From contig NZ_LMKV01000023.1 in assembly GCF_001421665.1 (NCBI RefSeq), forward strand, positions 65,879 to 129,878: a stretch of DNA of 64,000 nucleotides, read 5' to 3'. This document shows positions 9,973 to 19,876 of this stretch, piece by piece (within the stretch, counting starts at the first letter, position 1; the number at the start of each line of letters is the position of its first letter). A program made the position numbers and the translations under genes. Under the pieces are notes generated by a model. The model made no database searches, was not told the DNA's origin, and was given only the letters and a program-made list of their open reading frames with translations. Source of the DNA: Sphingobium sp. Leaf26. Lineage in GTDB: Bacteria; Pseudomonadota; Alphaproteobacteria; Sphingomonadales; Sphingomonadaceae.

Positions 9973-10015
9973 TTGACTAAGCCCGATCTGTTTCCTATGC
10001 GTTCTTCATACGTTC
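9973..10015 (+). promoter_or_regulatory. lexA promoter with SOS operator
   Basis: TTGACT (9973-9978), a 17-base spacer and TATGCG (9996-10001) form a sigma-70-type promoter. The direct repeat GTTC-N7-GTTC (10001-10004 and 10012-10015) is the alphaproteobacterial LexA box and overlaps the end of the -10 hexamer and the start region, as expected for autorepression. Confidence 0.87.
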
Positions 10016-10029
10016 CACGGAGGACCGCG

Positions 10030-10710
10030 ATGTTGACGCCCAAGCAGCAGGAATTGCTGAGCTTCATTCAGACCAGACTGGACGAGGGCGGCGTATCGCC
10101 TTCGTTCGAGGAGATGAAGGACGCGCTTGATCTGCGCTCCAAGTCAGGCATCCACCGCCTGATCAACGCATTGGAGGAACGCGGTTTCATCCGCCGCCTG
10201 CCCAATCGCGCCCGCGCGCTGGAAGTGCTCAAGCTGCCCGACGCTATGCATCGCGCGCCCACACCGATCGTGCCGGCCAGGCCCAAGCTGGTGGCATCGC
10301 CCCCGCTCCTGCCGATCGCGGCCAATGACGTGATCGAAATCCCGATGCACGGGCGGATCGCGGCCGGCGTCCCGATCGAGGCGATGGAGGGGCAGGCCAT
10401 GTTGTCTGTCCCTGCCGCCCTGCTTGGCGCCGGCGATCATTATGCGCTGGAAGTATCGGGCGACTCGATGATGGAGGCCGGCATCCTCGACGGCGACTTC
10501 GCGCTGATCCAGCGCACCGATGTCGCCCGCGAAGGCCAGATCGTCGTCGCCCTGATCGACGAGGCGGAAGCGACGCTCAAATATTTCCGCCGGGAAGGCA
10601 GCCGGGTACGGCTGGACCCGGCCAACAGCGCCTATGAGCCGCAAATTTACGATCCTCGGCAGGTCCGCATCCAGGGGAAACTGGCCGGACTCCTGCGCCG
10701 CTATAATTAA
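10030..10710 (+). CDS. lexA: SOS repressor LexA
   Basis: LexA (226 residues) represses DNA-damage genes and self-cleaves when RecA filaments form. The start at 10030 gives the canonical [13 protein letters not shown] and has CGGAGGA upstream; an upstream in-frame ATG lies inside the promoter and is rejected. The winged-helix domain occupies residues 1-70. The cleavage site is Ala112-Gly113 (RIAAGVPIE). The catalytic dyad is Ser146 (SGDSMMEAG) and Lys184 (ATLKYFRR). The gene converges on comEC and the two stop codons overlap. Confidence 0.97.
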   Translation: MLTPKQQELLSFIQTRLDEGGVSPSFEEMKDALDLRSKSGIHRLINALEERGFIRRLPNRARALEVLKLPDAMHRAPTPIVPARPKLVASPPLLPIAANDVIEIPMHGRIAAGVPIEAMEGQAMLSVPAALLGAGDHYALEVSGDSMMEAGILDGDFALIQRTDVAREGQIVVALIDEAEATLKYFRREGSRVRLDPANSAYEPQIYDPRQVRIQGKLAGLLRRYN

Positions 10711-12878
10711 GGCGCAGTCCTTTTCGGTCGCTTCCCCCTTGGCCAGGGTTGCGGGCGACTGATCCAGGGATGACCGTCGCCTGGCCGATGGACGGTGTGA
10801 ACTTCGCCCTGCTCCAGACCGATCGACAGACCGCCGGTGCGCGTCAGCAGCCGGCGGTCGATCTTCATCCAGCGCGGACGGCACCAGCGCGGCAGGCCGC
10901 GATCGCTGACGACGATGTCCGCCGCGGCACAATCCCGCGCAAAATCTCGGCGGGCGATCAACATGTCGCTGCGCGTGAACAGCAGCCGCCAGTTGCGTCC
11001 CTTGCTGTCCTTCAGCCGGACTGCGCAAAGATCCACGGAACAGCGCGCCTCCGGCAAATCGGCAATCGCCGCCAGTTCGCCATCATAGCCGGCGTTTTCG
11101 GACAGCACGTCGCGCACATAATCGCCCGCTCGATCGCGCAATATCGCCATGCCCCTTTCCGTCCGCACCGCCACATGGCGCCCATCGCCGGTCACCAAAA
11201 TGTCCGGTGGCGATGCGGTAAACGTCACTGCCACAGCCATCAAAACCAGTGGCAGCCCAAGCCAGCGCCAGCGCGTCCGCCAAAGCAGGCACCAGAGCAG
11301 GCCGATCATGGCGATAGCGAACAAACCCATCCCCATGGTCGGTGCCAGCAGGCTGGCCATCGGGCTGGCCGCGACTCCATGGGCCAGCAGCAGCAACAGG
11401 TTCAGCGCCTGCTCGGTCAGCCACCAGGCTGGGGCCCCCAGCCCGGCAACATCCAGCAGCAGCGCCAACGCTTCCAGCGGCATGACGACAAAGGTCGTCA
11501 ACGGAATGGCGATCAGATTGGCGAAAGCGCCCAGCAAGCCGCCTTTGTGAAAATGGAACAAAGCGATCGGCATCAGCACCAGTTCGACGGCGATCCCCGT
11601 CGCCAGCATCACCGTCAGATTGCGCCCCAGCTTGCGCACCCATATTTCATCTCGCGCGGCGGCAAAGGCGCGGAAACGGTGATGTTCCGCCAACGCCACC
11701 AACGCCGTCACCGCAGCGAAACTCATCTGGAAACTCGGCCCTGCCAGCGCCTCGGGCCAAAATAACAATACGACCAACGCGCCGGTGGCGACCAGTCGCA
11801 GCGTCACCGCGTCCCGCCCCATCGCCAAGCCGCCCAGCACCAGCAGCGCCGCGACGCAGGATCGCACGGTCGGCACCTCCGCCCCGGTCAACACTGTATA
11901 GCCGATCCCGGCCAGCGCGCCGCCCGCCGCTGCGATCAGCATCAGCGGCCATCCCAGCGCCGCCCGCTGGCTGAGCGCCATTACCCGTATCAGCAGGAAG
12001 ATCACCGCACCGATCAGCGCCGTCACATGCAGCCCGCTGATCGACAGAAGGTGGGCCAGCCCGCTGCGCCGCATCGCCTCCGCATCCGCCTCGGGAATGG
12101 CGCCCTGATCCCCGGTGGCGAGCGCCGCCGCTATCCCTTCCGCCGGGCCATCGACCTGCTCCAATATATGGCCAAACAATCTTGTCCTCAACGGCGGACC
12201 AGCCCTCGATGGTGTCAGCACCTCGACCGGCTTTAGCGCCTTGCCGGTCGCACCGATCCCCTGGAAATAGGCACGCGCGGCGAAATCATAACCGCCCGGC
12301 ACACTCGGCGGCGCAGGCGGCATGAGTCGCACGCGAAAGCGAAGCCGCGCGCCCTCGCCCAAGCCCGCCGGCACATCCGCATCGGCAATATTGACCCGCA
12401 CCACGGCCGGCAAATCCGGCATATCGACCGGACGCAGCATGACTCGTACCATCGCCTGCGCCGGGACCGGCCGCACAGCGGTCACCTCGCCCGTCATCTG
12501 CACGAAACGTGCTCGCGCCAGCGGCGGCTGCCCCAGCATCACCGCCTTGCCCCACACGAGCAGGCATCCCATGCAAGCCAATATTGCACCCGCCACAAGC
12601 ATGCGCCGCAGTCGCCCGCCATCCGGCAGCATCACGCCCAGACAGGCCAGCGCCAATGCACCACAGCAAAAGGCCAGCCAGGCCATGGCATGGGGCAGGA
12701 TGAACCAGGCCGCGATGCCGCTACCCAGCGCGATCGGCACCCAAAGGCCGATCTGTTCGCGCTCGCATTCCAGCCAGCTTTCAACCGCTTCCAGCCCGCT
12801 TCGGGACAGCGTCGCCAGCCTCCCGCCAAGGGAGGTTTGTCGTGGCTCAAAAGCCATGCTAGGGGGCGTCGCATCCAT
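10707..12878 (-). CDS. comEC: ComEC/Rec2-family membrane protein
   Basis: This 723-residue polytopic protein belongs to the channel family that moves single-stranded DNA across the inner membrane during transformation. The first ~220 residues hold membrane segments and an OB-like DUF4131 region. [14 protein letters not shown] (about residue 275) is the signature of the Competence domain, followed by many hydrophobic segments. The C-terminal part (from ~560) retains ILVTGDGRH but no HxHxDH, so the metallo-beta-lactamase domain seems degenerate. Two starts are possible, 12878 and 12857, both within 40 bases of the divergent gltX start. Whether it supports DNA uptake here is unknown. Confidence 0.87.
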   Translation of the reverse strand: MDATPPSMAFEPRQTSLGGRLATLSRSGLEAVESWLECEREQIGLWVPIALGSGIAAWFILPHAMAWLAFCCGALALACLGVMLPDGGRLRRMLVAGAILACMGCLLVWGKAVMLGQPPLARARFVQMTGEVTAVRPVPAQAMVRVMLRPVDMPDLPAVVRVNIADADVPAGLGEGARLRFRVRLMPPAPPSVPGGYDFAARAYFQGIGATGKALKPVEVLTPSRAGPPLRTRLFGHILEQVDGPAEGIAAALATGDQGAIPEADAEAMRRSGLAHLLSISGLHVTALIGAVIFLLIRVMALSQRAALGWPLMLIAAAGGALAGIGYTVLTGAEVPTVRSCVAALLVLGGLAMGRDAVTLRLVATGALVVLLFWPEALAGPSFQMSFAAVTALVALAEHHRFRAFAAARDEIWVRKLGRNLTVMLATGIAVELVLMPIALFHFHKGGLLGAFANLIAIPLTTFVVMPLEALALLLDVAGLGAPAWWLTEQALNLLLLLAHGVAASPMASLLAPTMGMGLFAIAMIGLLWCLLWRTRWRWLGLPLVLMAVAVTFTASPPDILVTGDGRHVAVRTERGMAILRDRAGDYVRDVLSENAGYDGELAAIADLPEARCSVDLCAVRLKDSKGRNWRLLFTRSDMLIARRDFARDCAAADIVVSDRGLPRWCRPRWMKIDRRLLTRTGGLSIGLEQGEVHTVHRPGDGHPWISRPQPWPRGKRPKRTAP

Positions 12879-12893
12879 GGATCAGTAAGGCGA

Positions 12894-14363
12894 ATGTCGA
12901 AGAATATGACGGTAAGTGCAACGGGAATGAACAAACCGGTGGTGACCCGTTTCGCCCCGTCCCCGACCGGGTTCCTCCACATTGGCGGCGCCCGCACCGC
13001 ACTCTTCAACTGGCTGTTCGCGCGCCACCATGGCGGCAATTTCCTGCTCCGCGTCGAGGACACCGACCGCGCCCGCTCCACCGAGGAAGCCGTAGCCGCG
13101 ATTTTCGACGGTCTGGAATGGCTGGGTCTGGGTGGCGACGAGCCGGCCGTGTTCCAGTTCGAGCGCACACCGCGCCATGCCGAGGTCGCCAATCGGTTGC
13201 TCGAAGCCGGCCACGCCTATCGCTGCTACGCCACGCCGGAAGAACTGGCCGAGTTGCGCGAACAGCAGCGCGCCGCCAAGCAGCCGATGCGCTATGACGG
13301 CCGCTGGCGCGACCGTTCGCCCGAGGATGCGCCCGAAGGCGCGCCCTTCGTCATCCGTATCAAGGCGCCGCGCGACGGCGAAACCGTGATCGAAGACGCC
13401 GTGCAGGGCCGCGTGGTCGTGCAGAATGCGGAACTGGACGACATGATCCTGCTCCGGTCCGACGGCACCCCTACCTATATGCTGGCCGTGGTGGTCGACG
13501 ATCATGACATGGGCGTCACCCATGTCATTCGCGGCGATGATCATCTCAACAACGCTTTCCGCCAACTGAGCATCATCAAAGCCATGGCCGAAATTGAGGG
13601 GGATTGGGAAGAGCCGATCTATGCCCATATCCCGCTGATCCACGGATCGGACGGCGCGAAATTGTCGAAGCGTCATGGCGCGCTGGGCGTCGATGCCTAT
13701 CGAGACGAGATGGGCATGCTGCCTGAAGCGGTGCTGAACTACCTGCTGCGCCTTGGCTGGGGCCATGGCGACGAGGAAATCATCGCGATCGACCGGGCGA
13801 TCGAACTGTTCGACATCACGGGCGTCGGCCGGTCGCCCTCGCGCTTCGATATCAAGAAGCTGGAAAATCTGAACGGCCATTATATCCGCGAGGCCGACGA
13901 TGCGCGCCTCGCGACCTTGGTTGCGCCGCGGGTCGAACAGCGTCTTGAAATCGCTATATCGGATACCAATCTCTCACTCTTGACCCAGGCGATGGCGTCG
14001 CTGAAGCTGCGGGCGAAAAACCTTAACGAAATTGCCGAGGGAGCAGAATTTCTGTTCAAAAGTTGCCCGCTCGATTTTGACGAGAAGGCCACTGCTCTGC
14101 TAGATGACTCCGCGCGCGCGCTGCTCGACAAGACAGCCGACGCTCTCCAACCCGTTCAGTCCTGGACGGTCGAAGCGATCGAAGACGTGATACGCCGCGT
14201 GGCAGAGGATGCCGGCCTGGGACTGGGCAAGGTGGCGCAGCCGCTCCGTGCAGCGCTCACCGGTCGCACGACCTCGCCGGGCATTTTTGATGTCCTCTTC
14301 CTCCTGGGGAAAGAGGCGAGCTTGGAACGACTGGCCGCCGCAGGGCACGCAACGGCCGGTTGA
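12894..14363 (+). CDS. gltX: Glutamyl-tRNA synthetase
   Basis: This class I aminoacyl-tRNA synthetase of 489 residues charges tRNA-Glu. [21 protein letters not shown] includes the HIGH-type motif and AKLSKRHG is the KMSKS-type loop. [23 protein letters not shown] is family-typical. The C-terminal helical anticodon-binding region runs from about residue 330. I take ATG 12894 (AAGG five bases upstream), which gives [17 protein letters not shown]; internal Met codons at 12906 and 12927 are alternatives. Confidence 0.96.
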   Translation: MSKNMTVSATGMNKPVVTRFAPSPTGFLHIGGARTALFNWLFARHHGGNFLLRVEDTDRARSTEEAVAAIFDGLEWLGLGGDEPAVFQFERTPRHAEVANRLLEAGHAYRCYATPEELAELREQQRAAKQPMRYDGRWRDRSPEDAPEGAPFVIRIKAPRDGETVIEDAVQGRVVVQNAELDDMILLRSDGTPTYMLAVVVDDHDMGVTHVIRGDDHLNNAFRQLSIIKAMAEIEGDWEEPIYAHIPLIHGSDGAKLSKRHGALGVDAYRDEMGMLPEAVLNYLLRLGWGHGDEEIIAIDRAIELFDITGVGRSPSRFDIKKLENLNGHYIREADDARLATLVAPRVEQRLEIAISDTNLSLLTQAMASLKLRAKNLNEIAEGAEFLFKSCPLDFDEKATALLDDSARALLDKTADALQPVQSWTVEAIEDVIRRVAEDAGLGLGKVAQPLRAALTGRTTSPGIFDVLFLLGKEASLERLAAAGHATAG

Positions 14364-14383
14364 TGACGTACAAGGAGAAAAAT

Positions 14384-15670
14384 ATGTCGGATAACACAGC
14401 CAACCTGACCGTTGGGGGAGATAGCAAGGACTATGCCATCATGGATGGCACCGTTGGTCCGCAGGTCATCGACGTTCGCAAGCTCTACGCCAACACCGGC
14501 ATGTTCACCTATGATCCGGGTTTCACCTCGACCGCCAGCTGTGAATCGGGCCTGACCTATATCGACGGTGACGAAGGCGTCCTGCTGCACCGTGGTTACC
14601 CGATCGGCCAACTCGCCGAAGAATCCAGCTTCATGGAAGTCTGCTACCTGCTGCTGAACGGCGAACTGCCGTCGAAGAAGGAACTGGCCGACTTCACCAA
14701 CACCATCACGCGCCACACCATGGTGCATGAGCAATTATCGGCATTTTTCCGCGGTTTCCGCCGCGATGCGCATCCTATGGCGATCATGGTCGGCGTGGTC
14801 GGCGCCCTGTCGGCCTTCTATCACGATTCGACCGACATCAACGATCCGGAACAGCGCCGCATTGCGAGCCACCGCCTGATCGCCAAGATGCCCACGATCG
14901 CGGCCATGGCCTACAAGTACAGCGTCGGTCAGCCCTTCGTCTATCCGCGCAACGACCTGTCCTACACCGCCAACTTCCTGCGCATGACCTTCTCGGTCCC
15001 GGCGGAAGACTATATCCCCGATCCGGTGATCGTGGACGCGATGGACAAGATCTTCATCCTGCATGCCGACCATGAGCAGAACGCCTCGACATCGACCGTG
15101 CGTCTGGCCGGTTCGTCGGGCGCCAATCCGTTCGCCTGCATCGCGGCTGGCATCGCCTGCCTCTGGGGCCCGGCGCATGGCGGCGCGAACGAAGCCGCAC
15201 TCAACATGCTGCGCGAAATCGGCACCGTAGATCGCATCCCGGAATATATCGCCCGCGCCAAGAACAAGGACGATCCGTTCCGCCTGATGGGCTTTGGCCA
15301 CCGCGTCTACAAAAATTACGATCCGCGCGCGACCGTGATGCAGAAGACCGCGAAGGACGTGCTGGAAAAGCTGGGCGTCAACGACCCTGTCTTCGACGTC
15401 GCCAAGGAACTGGAGCAGATCGCACTCAACGACCCGTATTTCGTCGAGAAGAAGCTGTATCCGAACGTCGATTTCTATTCGGGCGTGATCCTGTCGGCCA
15501 TCGGCTTCCCGACCGAAATGTTCACCGTGCTCTTCGCCCTTGCCCGCACCGTCGGCTGGGTTGCGCAGTGGAATGAAATGATTTCGGACCCAGCGCAGAA
15601 GATCGGCCGTCCGCGCCAGCTCTACACCGGCCCGACGCAGCGCGACTATGTGCCAGTCGACAAGCGCTAA
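14384..15670 (+). CDS. gltA: Citrate synthase
   Basis: Type II citrate synthase (428 residues) condenses oxaloacetate and acetyl-CoA at the entry to the TCA cycle. Catalytic regions are [13 protein letters not shown] and [14 protein letters not shown], with the active-site Asp region near the C-terminus. The start at 14384 has a clear AAGGAG eight bases upstream and gives [12 protein letters not shown]; the frame opens 24 bases earlier. It follows gltX by 20 bases and may be partly co-transcribed. A strong terminator follows. Confidence 0.97.
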   Translation: MSDNTANLTVGGDSKDYAIMDGTVGPQVIDVRKLYANTGMFTYDPGFTSTASCESGLTYIDGDEGVLLHRGYPIGQLAEESSFMEVCYLLLNGELPSKKELADFTNTITRHTMVHEQLSAFFRGFRRDAHPMAIMVGVVGALSAFYHDSTDINDPEQRRIASHRLIAKMPTIAAMAYKYSVGQPFVYPRNDLSYTANFLRMTFSVPAEDYIPDPVIVDAMDKIFILHADHEQNASTSTVRLAGSSGANPFACIAAGIACLWGPAHGGANEAALNMLREIGTVDRIPEYIARAKNKDDPFRLMGFGHRVYKNYDPRATVMQKTAKDVLEKLGVNDPVFDVAKELEQIALNDPYFVEKKLYPNVDFYSGVILSAIGFPTEMFTVLFALARTVGWVAQWNEMISDPAQKIGRPRQLYTGPTQRDYVPVDKR

Positions 15671-15692
15671 AAGCGCCAGGCCATCGCAATAG

Positions 15693-15723
15693 AAAAACGG
15701 CGCCCCGATCAGGCGCCGTTTTT
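15693..15723. terminator. Bidirectional terminator between gltA and the kinase-like gene
   Basis: AAAAACGGCGCC and GGCGCCGTTTTT flank a CCGATCA loop. The stem is flanked by A and T runs, so it can end gltA (plus) and the convergent minus-strand gene starting at 17104. Confidence 0.88.
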
Positions 15724-15727
15724 TTGT

Positions 15728-17104
15728 TCAGGTGCCGACCGGCAGGGAGAGGATGAAGCGGGCGCCCTCGCCCGGTGCGCCGCCGATGCGGATGTCGCCC
15801 TTCATTGCGCGCGCAAGGCGACGGGAAATATAGAGGCCAAGGCCGCTGCCGCTGGCATCGTCACGGCCCAGCCGCTCGAACTTCTCGAAAATACGCTCCC
15901 GGTCCACCTGTGCAACCCCCGCGCCCTGATCGATCACAGCGATCCGCGCCTGACCACTTTCCCACTCCGTCGCGATGCGCACTTCAGTCCCTTCGGGCGA
16001 ATAGCGAACCGCGTTGCCGATCAGGTTCACCAGGATTTGCAGGACGCGGCGAAACTCGCCGATCGCGGGCAAAGTCACATCCGGTGCCGGCGCGATGATC
16101 GTGATGCGGCGATCGAGCGCCCTGACGGTCAGCAAGCCAGCCGCGCGACGACCCAGATCGGCCAGGTCCACCTCTTCGGAAATCACGCTGAAATCGGGCC
16201 GGTCGATCGCCTGCAAATCGGCCAGATCATCCACCAAAGCCATCAGATGACGGCCCGCCGCAGCGATATCGTTGGCATAGCCGGCATAGTCCGGCCGCAA
16301 CGGGCCTTCCAATTGGGCGCTGATCGTATCGGCATTGGCGATGATCCGCCCCAACGGCTGGCGCAGCGAACGATCCAGCCGGCGCCCGAACTCCGCCGGA
16401 TAGATGGAGAGCGGCGCCTCTTCCGCGAACGGCGCGGCCACTGCCTTTTCCAGTGGAAAGGCTGTCCCGCGATAGCCAGTCAACTGGCCAGCATGATCGA
16501 ACATGGGAAAGGCCGACAAGCGAAAACGGCTGTTGCTGTCGCTCGCCAATATCGCCTGCTGGTCGCGAAAGGCGCGGCGCTGGGCGAACCCGCGCAACAT
16601 CGCCATATCGCCGTCGCTGTCCGCCTCCAGTTGGAAATAGCTGGAGAAACGCGCACCTGGTACGGGGGGAAGCGCCGGCAGCGCGCCGCTATCGCCACCG
16701 CCCGCCAGCACCATCTGGAACCGCAACTGCGTGTCGATCTGCCAGGTCCAGCCATCGGCAAGCGCGGCGATATCCGCATCGCGCCGGGCATCATCGGGCG
16801 GCACCGGCGCCGACGGACGCTCGCGCCAGTCCACGATCGACAGGCTGACGCCCTGATCGTCAGGCTTGGCCCGTACCCACATGTCTATATCGCCGCGCTG
16901 CGCTGCCGCGACCACCGGTCGTGACACCAGAACGCCAAGGCGAGCCGCCAGCCGGGCGATCGCCACCAGTTGCGGCACCGCAAAGGCCTGGCCGATATCC
17001 GCACCCGCCTCCTGCTGGAGCGCAAGCAACAGTGCATCCGCGCTCAGCAGGCGGCCATCGGTCGACAGGGTGGCCCGGACGATCGCCGGCGGCGGCATGG
17101 TCAT
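15728..17104 (-). CDS. Histidine kinase-like protein lacking the phosphoacceptor histidine
   Basis: A 458-residue soluble protein with the layout of a sensor kinase: an N-terminal sensory part (1-220, PAS-like near 150-220), a dimerisation region at about 235-300 and a HATPase domain at 345-455. The ATPase motifs look intact: N box NLIGNAVRYSP (Asn364), G1 DQGAGV (392-397), F box FEKFERLG, and G2 GSGLGLY (419-425). The H box, normally H-E-L-R-x-P-L, reads R-S-L-R-Q-P-L, so Arg245 sits where the phosphorylated His should be. It probably binds ATP but cannot autophosphorylate in the usual way. Its start overlaps the upstream gene's stop by ATGA. Confidence 0.85.
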   Translation of the reverse strand: MTMPPPAIVRATLSTDGRLLSADALLLALQQEAGADIGQAFAVPQLVAIARLAARLGVLVSRPVVAAAQRGDIDMWVRAKPDDQGVSLSIVDWRERPSAPVPPDDARRDADIAALADGWTWQIDTQLRFQMVLAGGGDSGALPALPPVPGARFSSYFQLEADSDGDMAMLRGFAQRRAFRDQQAILASDSNSRFRLSAFPMFDHAGQLTGYRGTAFPLEKAVAAPFAEEAPLSIYPAEFGRRLDRSLRQPLGRIIANADTISAQLEGPLRPDYAGYANDIAAAGRHLMALVDDLADLQAIDRPDFSVISEEVDLADLGRRAAGLLTVRALDRRITIIAPAPDVTLPAIGEFRRVLQILVNLIGNAVRYSPEGTEVRIATEWESGQARIAVIDQGAGVAQVDRERIFEKFERLGRDDASGSGLGLYISRRLARAMKGDIRIGGAPGEGARFILSLPVGT

Positions 17105-18195
17105 GCGCCGGACACCCTGTGCAGATGATCCAGCTTGGCCCGCAGGATGGGCGAAGTGCGCACGGCGCTGATCATGACATCGGCCTGCGCTTCGCTCACC
17201 GACTGATAACGCTCAGCCTCTGCCACGATGACAGCATCTGACAGTTGCGGACGCACCGGACGCAGCGCCAACAGCAAAATGCGATAGTCGACGGCCGAAC
17301 CGCCCAGCGCACGGCACAGGCTGGCCAGTTGCGCCACCGGCCCCATAACCAGCATGGCGACCAGTTGACGGCTGTCCATCCGCAGCCGGCGCGCTGCGAC
17401 CGCGGCAAACAGAAGGAAGCGCCGCTGCCCCAGCAAGGCGCCTAGCAATTCAGGCACATCCGCCCGCTCGCCCATGCGCCGCACCAACTTGTCGGCCTGC
17501 GCAATCGGGCAGGTCGCCTCATCATGATCGCGGAGCAACGCCCAGCCAGAACGGTCGAAAGCCGCCAACGATTGGTCGCCGCCCTCCGCCATGGTCCGTT
17601 GCGCCACGACATGGAGACAGGCTGCAACGGTCCAGAGCAGGTCGGCAAAATGTTCGGCTGGCAAGTCCGGCTTCATAGGCGCATCCTCACCGGACAGCGC
17701 AAGCCAGCGCCCTTCGGCCAGAGCCAGCGCCGACAGCGCCCCTCCCAGTTCGGGATCGTCGGTGGCGGGGATCAGATCGCCCTGCCCTTCATCCTGTTGC
17801 TCGACATCCGCCTGTCCGAATTGCCGGAGCAACAGCGTCACACCGGCACGCATCTGCATATGCGCCAGCAGATCGGGACCAAGCAAGCTGGGCTGCGCCC
17901 GCACCATTGGCCAGGTCAACGGCGTCGGCCAGCGATCGAGCGCCGCAGCGACATCGGGCGCATGCTCCAGCGACAGGCGCAGGGCCATCTCGATCGCGGC
18001 GATGCAGCCGCCCAGATGGCGCCGCGTCTCGACGATCAAGGCGTCGGGCCGCGCCTGTGCCTCGTCAGGGAAGAAAAACGCCAGATCGATGGCATGCCCC
18101 ACCGGAACAGTGGACAAACCCGACAGGGCACGCGCCATCGGCCGGTCGCTGGCCATGCCGGTGGGGGACGAATGGGCGCTCATGCCTGTCAGCAT
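17101..18195 (-). CDS. DUF2336-like all-helical protein
   Basis: The 364-residue soluble protein is Leu/Ala-rich and all-helical in character. The C-terminal half (LGALLGQRRFLLFAAVAARRLRMDSRQ and following) resembles the DUF2336 family, frequent in alphaproteobacteria and often near signalling genes. No catalytic motif or cofactor site is visible. Its stop overlaps the kinase-like gene's start, so the two are co-translated and may interact. The start may be ATG 18195 or ATG 18183. The family assignment comes from memory of sequence style and is moderate. Confidence 0.65.
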   Translation of the reverse strand: MLTGMSAHSSPTGMASDRPMARALSGLSTVPVGHAIDLAFFFPDEAQARPDALIVETRRHLGGCIAAIEMALRLSLEHAPDVAAALDRWPTPLTWPMVRAQPSLLGPDLLAHMQMRAGVTLLLRQFGQADVEQQDEGQGDLIPATDDPELGGALSALALAEGRWLALSGEDAPMKPDLPAEHFADLLWTVAACLHVVAQRTMAEGGDQSLAAFDRSGWALLRDHDEATCPIAQADKLVRRMGERADVPELLGALLGQRRFLLFAAVAARRLRMDSRQLVAMLVMGPVAQLASLCRALGGSAVDYRILLLALRPVRPQLSDAVIVAEAERYQSVSEAQADVMISAVRTSPILRAKLDHLHRVSGA

Positions 18196-18240
18196 AATCC
18201 CACGTCGTTAAAATGCACTAAACCCTGCCGGTTAAAATCG

Positions 18241-19407
18241 TCATCGCGGCTTGCGCAGCAACATGGCGCCAAGCGAGGCTATGGCAAGCAATATGGCGGT
18301 GCGGAACCCTTGCATCATCATGCCTACGAAGCCGGTCAGGATAAGCAGCAGCAGAGCCGAACCGGGGGTGAAGATCATCCACGGCCGCGCCGCTCCGGTC
18401 CGTCCCCAACGATCGGCGATCATCACGATGCCAAGCAGCAACGCCAGGTCTGCCGCCATCGTCGTGCCGCCGGCAAAGACCATGCCGGCCAGCACCAGCG
18501 CGGGTGCGCAAAATGCCAGCCAGTTCAGCAACGGCGCGCGCAAGGCCAGGTCGCCCAGCCGGTCGCTGATTTCGGACAGGAGCAACGCCCCCATCAGCAG
18601 GAAGAATCCCGTCAACGGCCAGCCCAGTTCGATCGGCACCAGCGCCACGGCGCCCAGCGCAATCGCGGCGATACGGATCTGTAACGCGGGCACCTGCATC
18701 CGCATCAACGGCGGGCTGACGATCCGCGCCAGCGGGGCGAGCAGATAATGTTCAAGACCGCCCCGCGCCTGCGCCTGCGCTGCGCCGACGGCCGTTACCG
18801 CCTGCGCCACCAGATCGGCCTGCGCCTGCGTCTCTACCAACGCCACGCGCCCCTCCAGCAGGTCGTCCTGCGGAACGGTGATGCGTCGCGCGCCCCTCTG
18901 AACGGCAGTACGCACGAGCGTCAGCGCCAGATCCCAGTCGCCGATCATGTCGAGCGTGCCGAACAGCAGGTCCGGGCTGATTCGCGCCAGCCCCGCCCAG
19001 CGCTGCCCAGCGTCGATCCGCTCGAACGGCGTGCTCGCGCGGCTGTCGTCGGTCACCAGCATGACATTGCCGTCAGCCCCGCCCATGCCGTCGAAATGCG
19101 ACTGCGATATGATGGCGCCGTCGGCAACCAGCAGCACATCGCTGTCCCGCGGTGCATCGCGCACCATCGACACCATGTCACGCACCAGCGCGACGGCGAT
19201 GCCGTCCGCGCTCAGCCGATCGACGGCCTGCGACAGGGCCGGGGTGATGACGCTCACCAGAATCATGATACGGTCGGCACCGGCCTGCGTCGCTTGTCGC
19301 GCCTGATATTCCACCAGCGTCTGGCCGGCAAAATAAAGACTCGCGCGCAGACCCGGCGGCGAATCGCCCGATGCGCGGCTGGCGCTGAGAATAGCGGCGA
19401 AACTCAT
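18241..19407 (-). CDS. Degenerate nucleotidyltransferase-like domain fused to a membrane domain
   Basis: The 388-residue protein has two parts. Residues 1-200 resemble the Rossmann-like fold of sugar-phosphate nucleotidyltransferases (FAGQTLVEYQARQATQAGADRIMIL, and DVLLVADGAII as the metal-binding Asp region), but the N-terminal glycine-rich NTP loop (GxGxR) is missing. Residues 245-385 form about five or six membrane helices. The architecture recalls fused nucleotidyltransferase/CDP-alcohol phosphatidyltransferase enzymes, but the DGxxAR...GxxxD...D signature of the latter is not clear; only SEISDRLGDLA is faintly similar. It may be an inactive relative involved in lipid headgroup handling. 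Its role is unknown. Confidence 0.6.
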   Translation of the reverse strand: MSFAAILSASRASGDSPPGLRASLYFAGQTLVEYQARQATQAGADRIMILVSVITPALSQAVDRLSADGIAVALVRDMVSMVRDAPRDSDVLLVADGAIISQSHFDGMGGADGNVMLVTDDSRASTPFERIDAGQRWAGLARISPDLLFGTLDMIGDWDLALTLVRTAVQRGARRITVPQDDLLEGRVALVETQAQADLVAQAVTAVGAAQAQARGGLEHYLLAPLARIVSPPLMRMQVPALQIRIAAIALGAVALVPIELGWPLTGFFLLMGALLLSEISDRLGDLALRAPLLNWLAFCAPALVLAGMVFAGGTTMAADLALLLGIVMIADRWGRTGAARPWMIFTPGSALLLLILTGFVGMMMQGFRTAILLAIASLGAMLLRKPR

Positions 19408-19494
19408 ATTGTTACGCTTGTGACCCGATTGTTGTGCGGCGACCTTTTCGCAAGGCCGCGCGCTTCGCGCAAGCGGCGCGATGCGGCGAAACGG

Positions 19495-19797
19495 TCAGGC
19501 TTGGTCAAGCCCCTGCAATGCGGCCTGTAGCTTGCGCAGCACGCGCGGGTCACCCGGCGCGGCAGCGGCCGCCTCATCAGCCAGCAGCATCAGCGCGGTC
19601 AAACCGAAGCTGGCGGCCAGCCCCTTCAATCGCCACGCCGCCAATTCCCAATTGGCGTCGCAACGCGCCCGTCCCAGGAGGTCGACCTGCCGCCTCGCGC
19701 TTTCCAGAAAGGCGATGCGCAGATCGGCGATCAATGCGCTGTCGTCGCCGACGGCGGCTGCAAGAGCGGCATGAAGGGCGCCAGGATCATAGGACAT
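19495..19797 (-). CDS. Hpt-like protein lacking the phosphohistidine
   Basis: A 100-residue all-helical protein with the outline of a histidine phosphotransfer domain: FLESARRQVDLL (first helix pair), then AAWRLKGLAASFGLTALM where functional Hpt proteins have A-H-x-L-K-G-S. The residue at the His position is Trp55. The rest of the signature (L-K-G, following Gly and LAD) is kept, so the fold is likely intact but phosphotransfer by the normal route is not possible. It lies 87 bases upstream of the nucleotidyltransferase-like gene on the same strand, and a few genes from the kinase-like protein that also lacks its His. Confidence 0.72.
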   Translation of the reverse strand: MSYDPGALHAALAAAVGDDSALIADLRIAFLESARRQVDLLGRARCDANWELAAWRLKGLAASFGLTALMLLADEAAAAAPGDPRVLRKLQAALQGLDQA

Positions 19798-19876
19798 GGG
19801 ACAGACGCTATCGGGCTTGCGTTAAGTTTTGGTAACAGGGCATTTCCGCAGCCGGAAAAGATGCTAGGATGAACGC

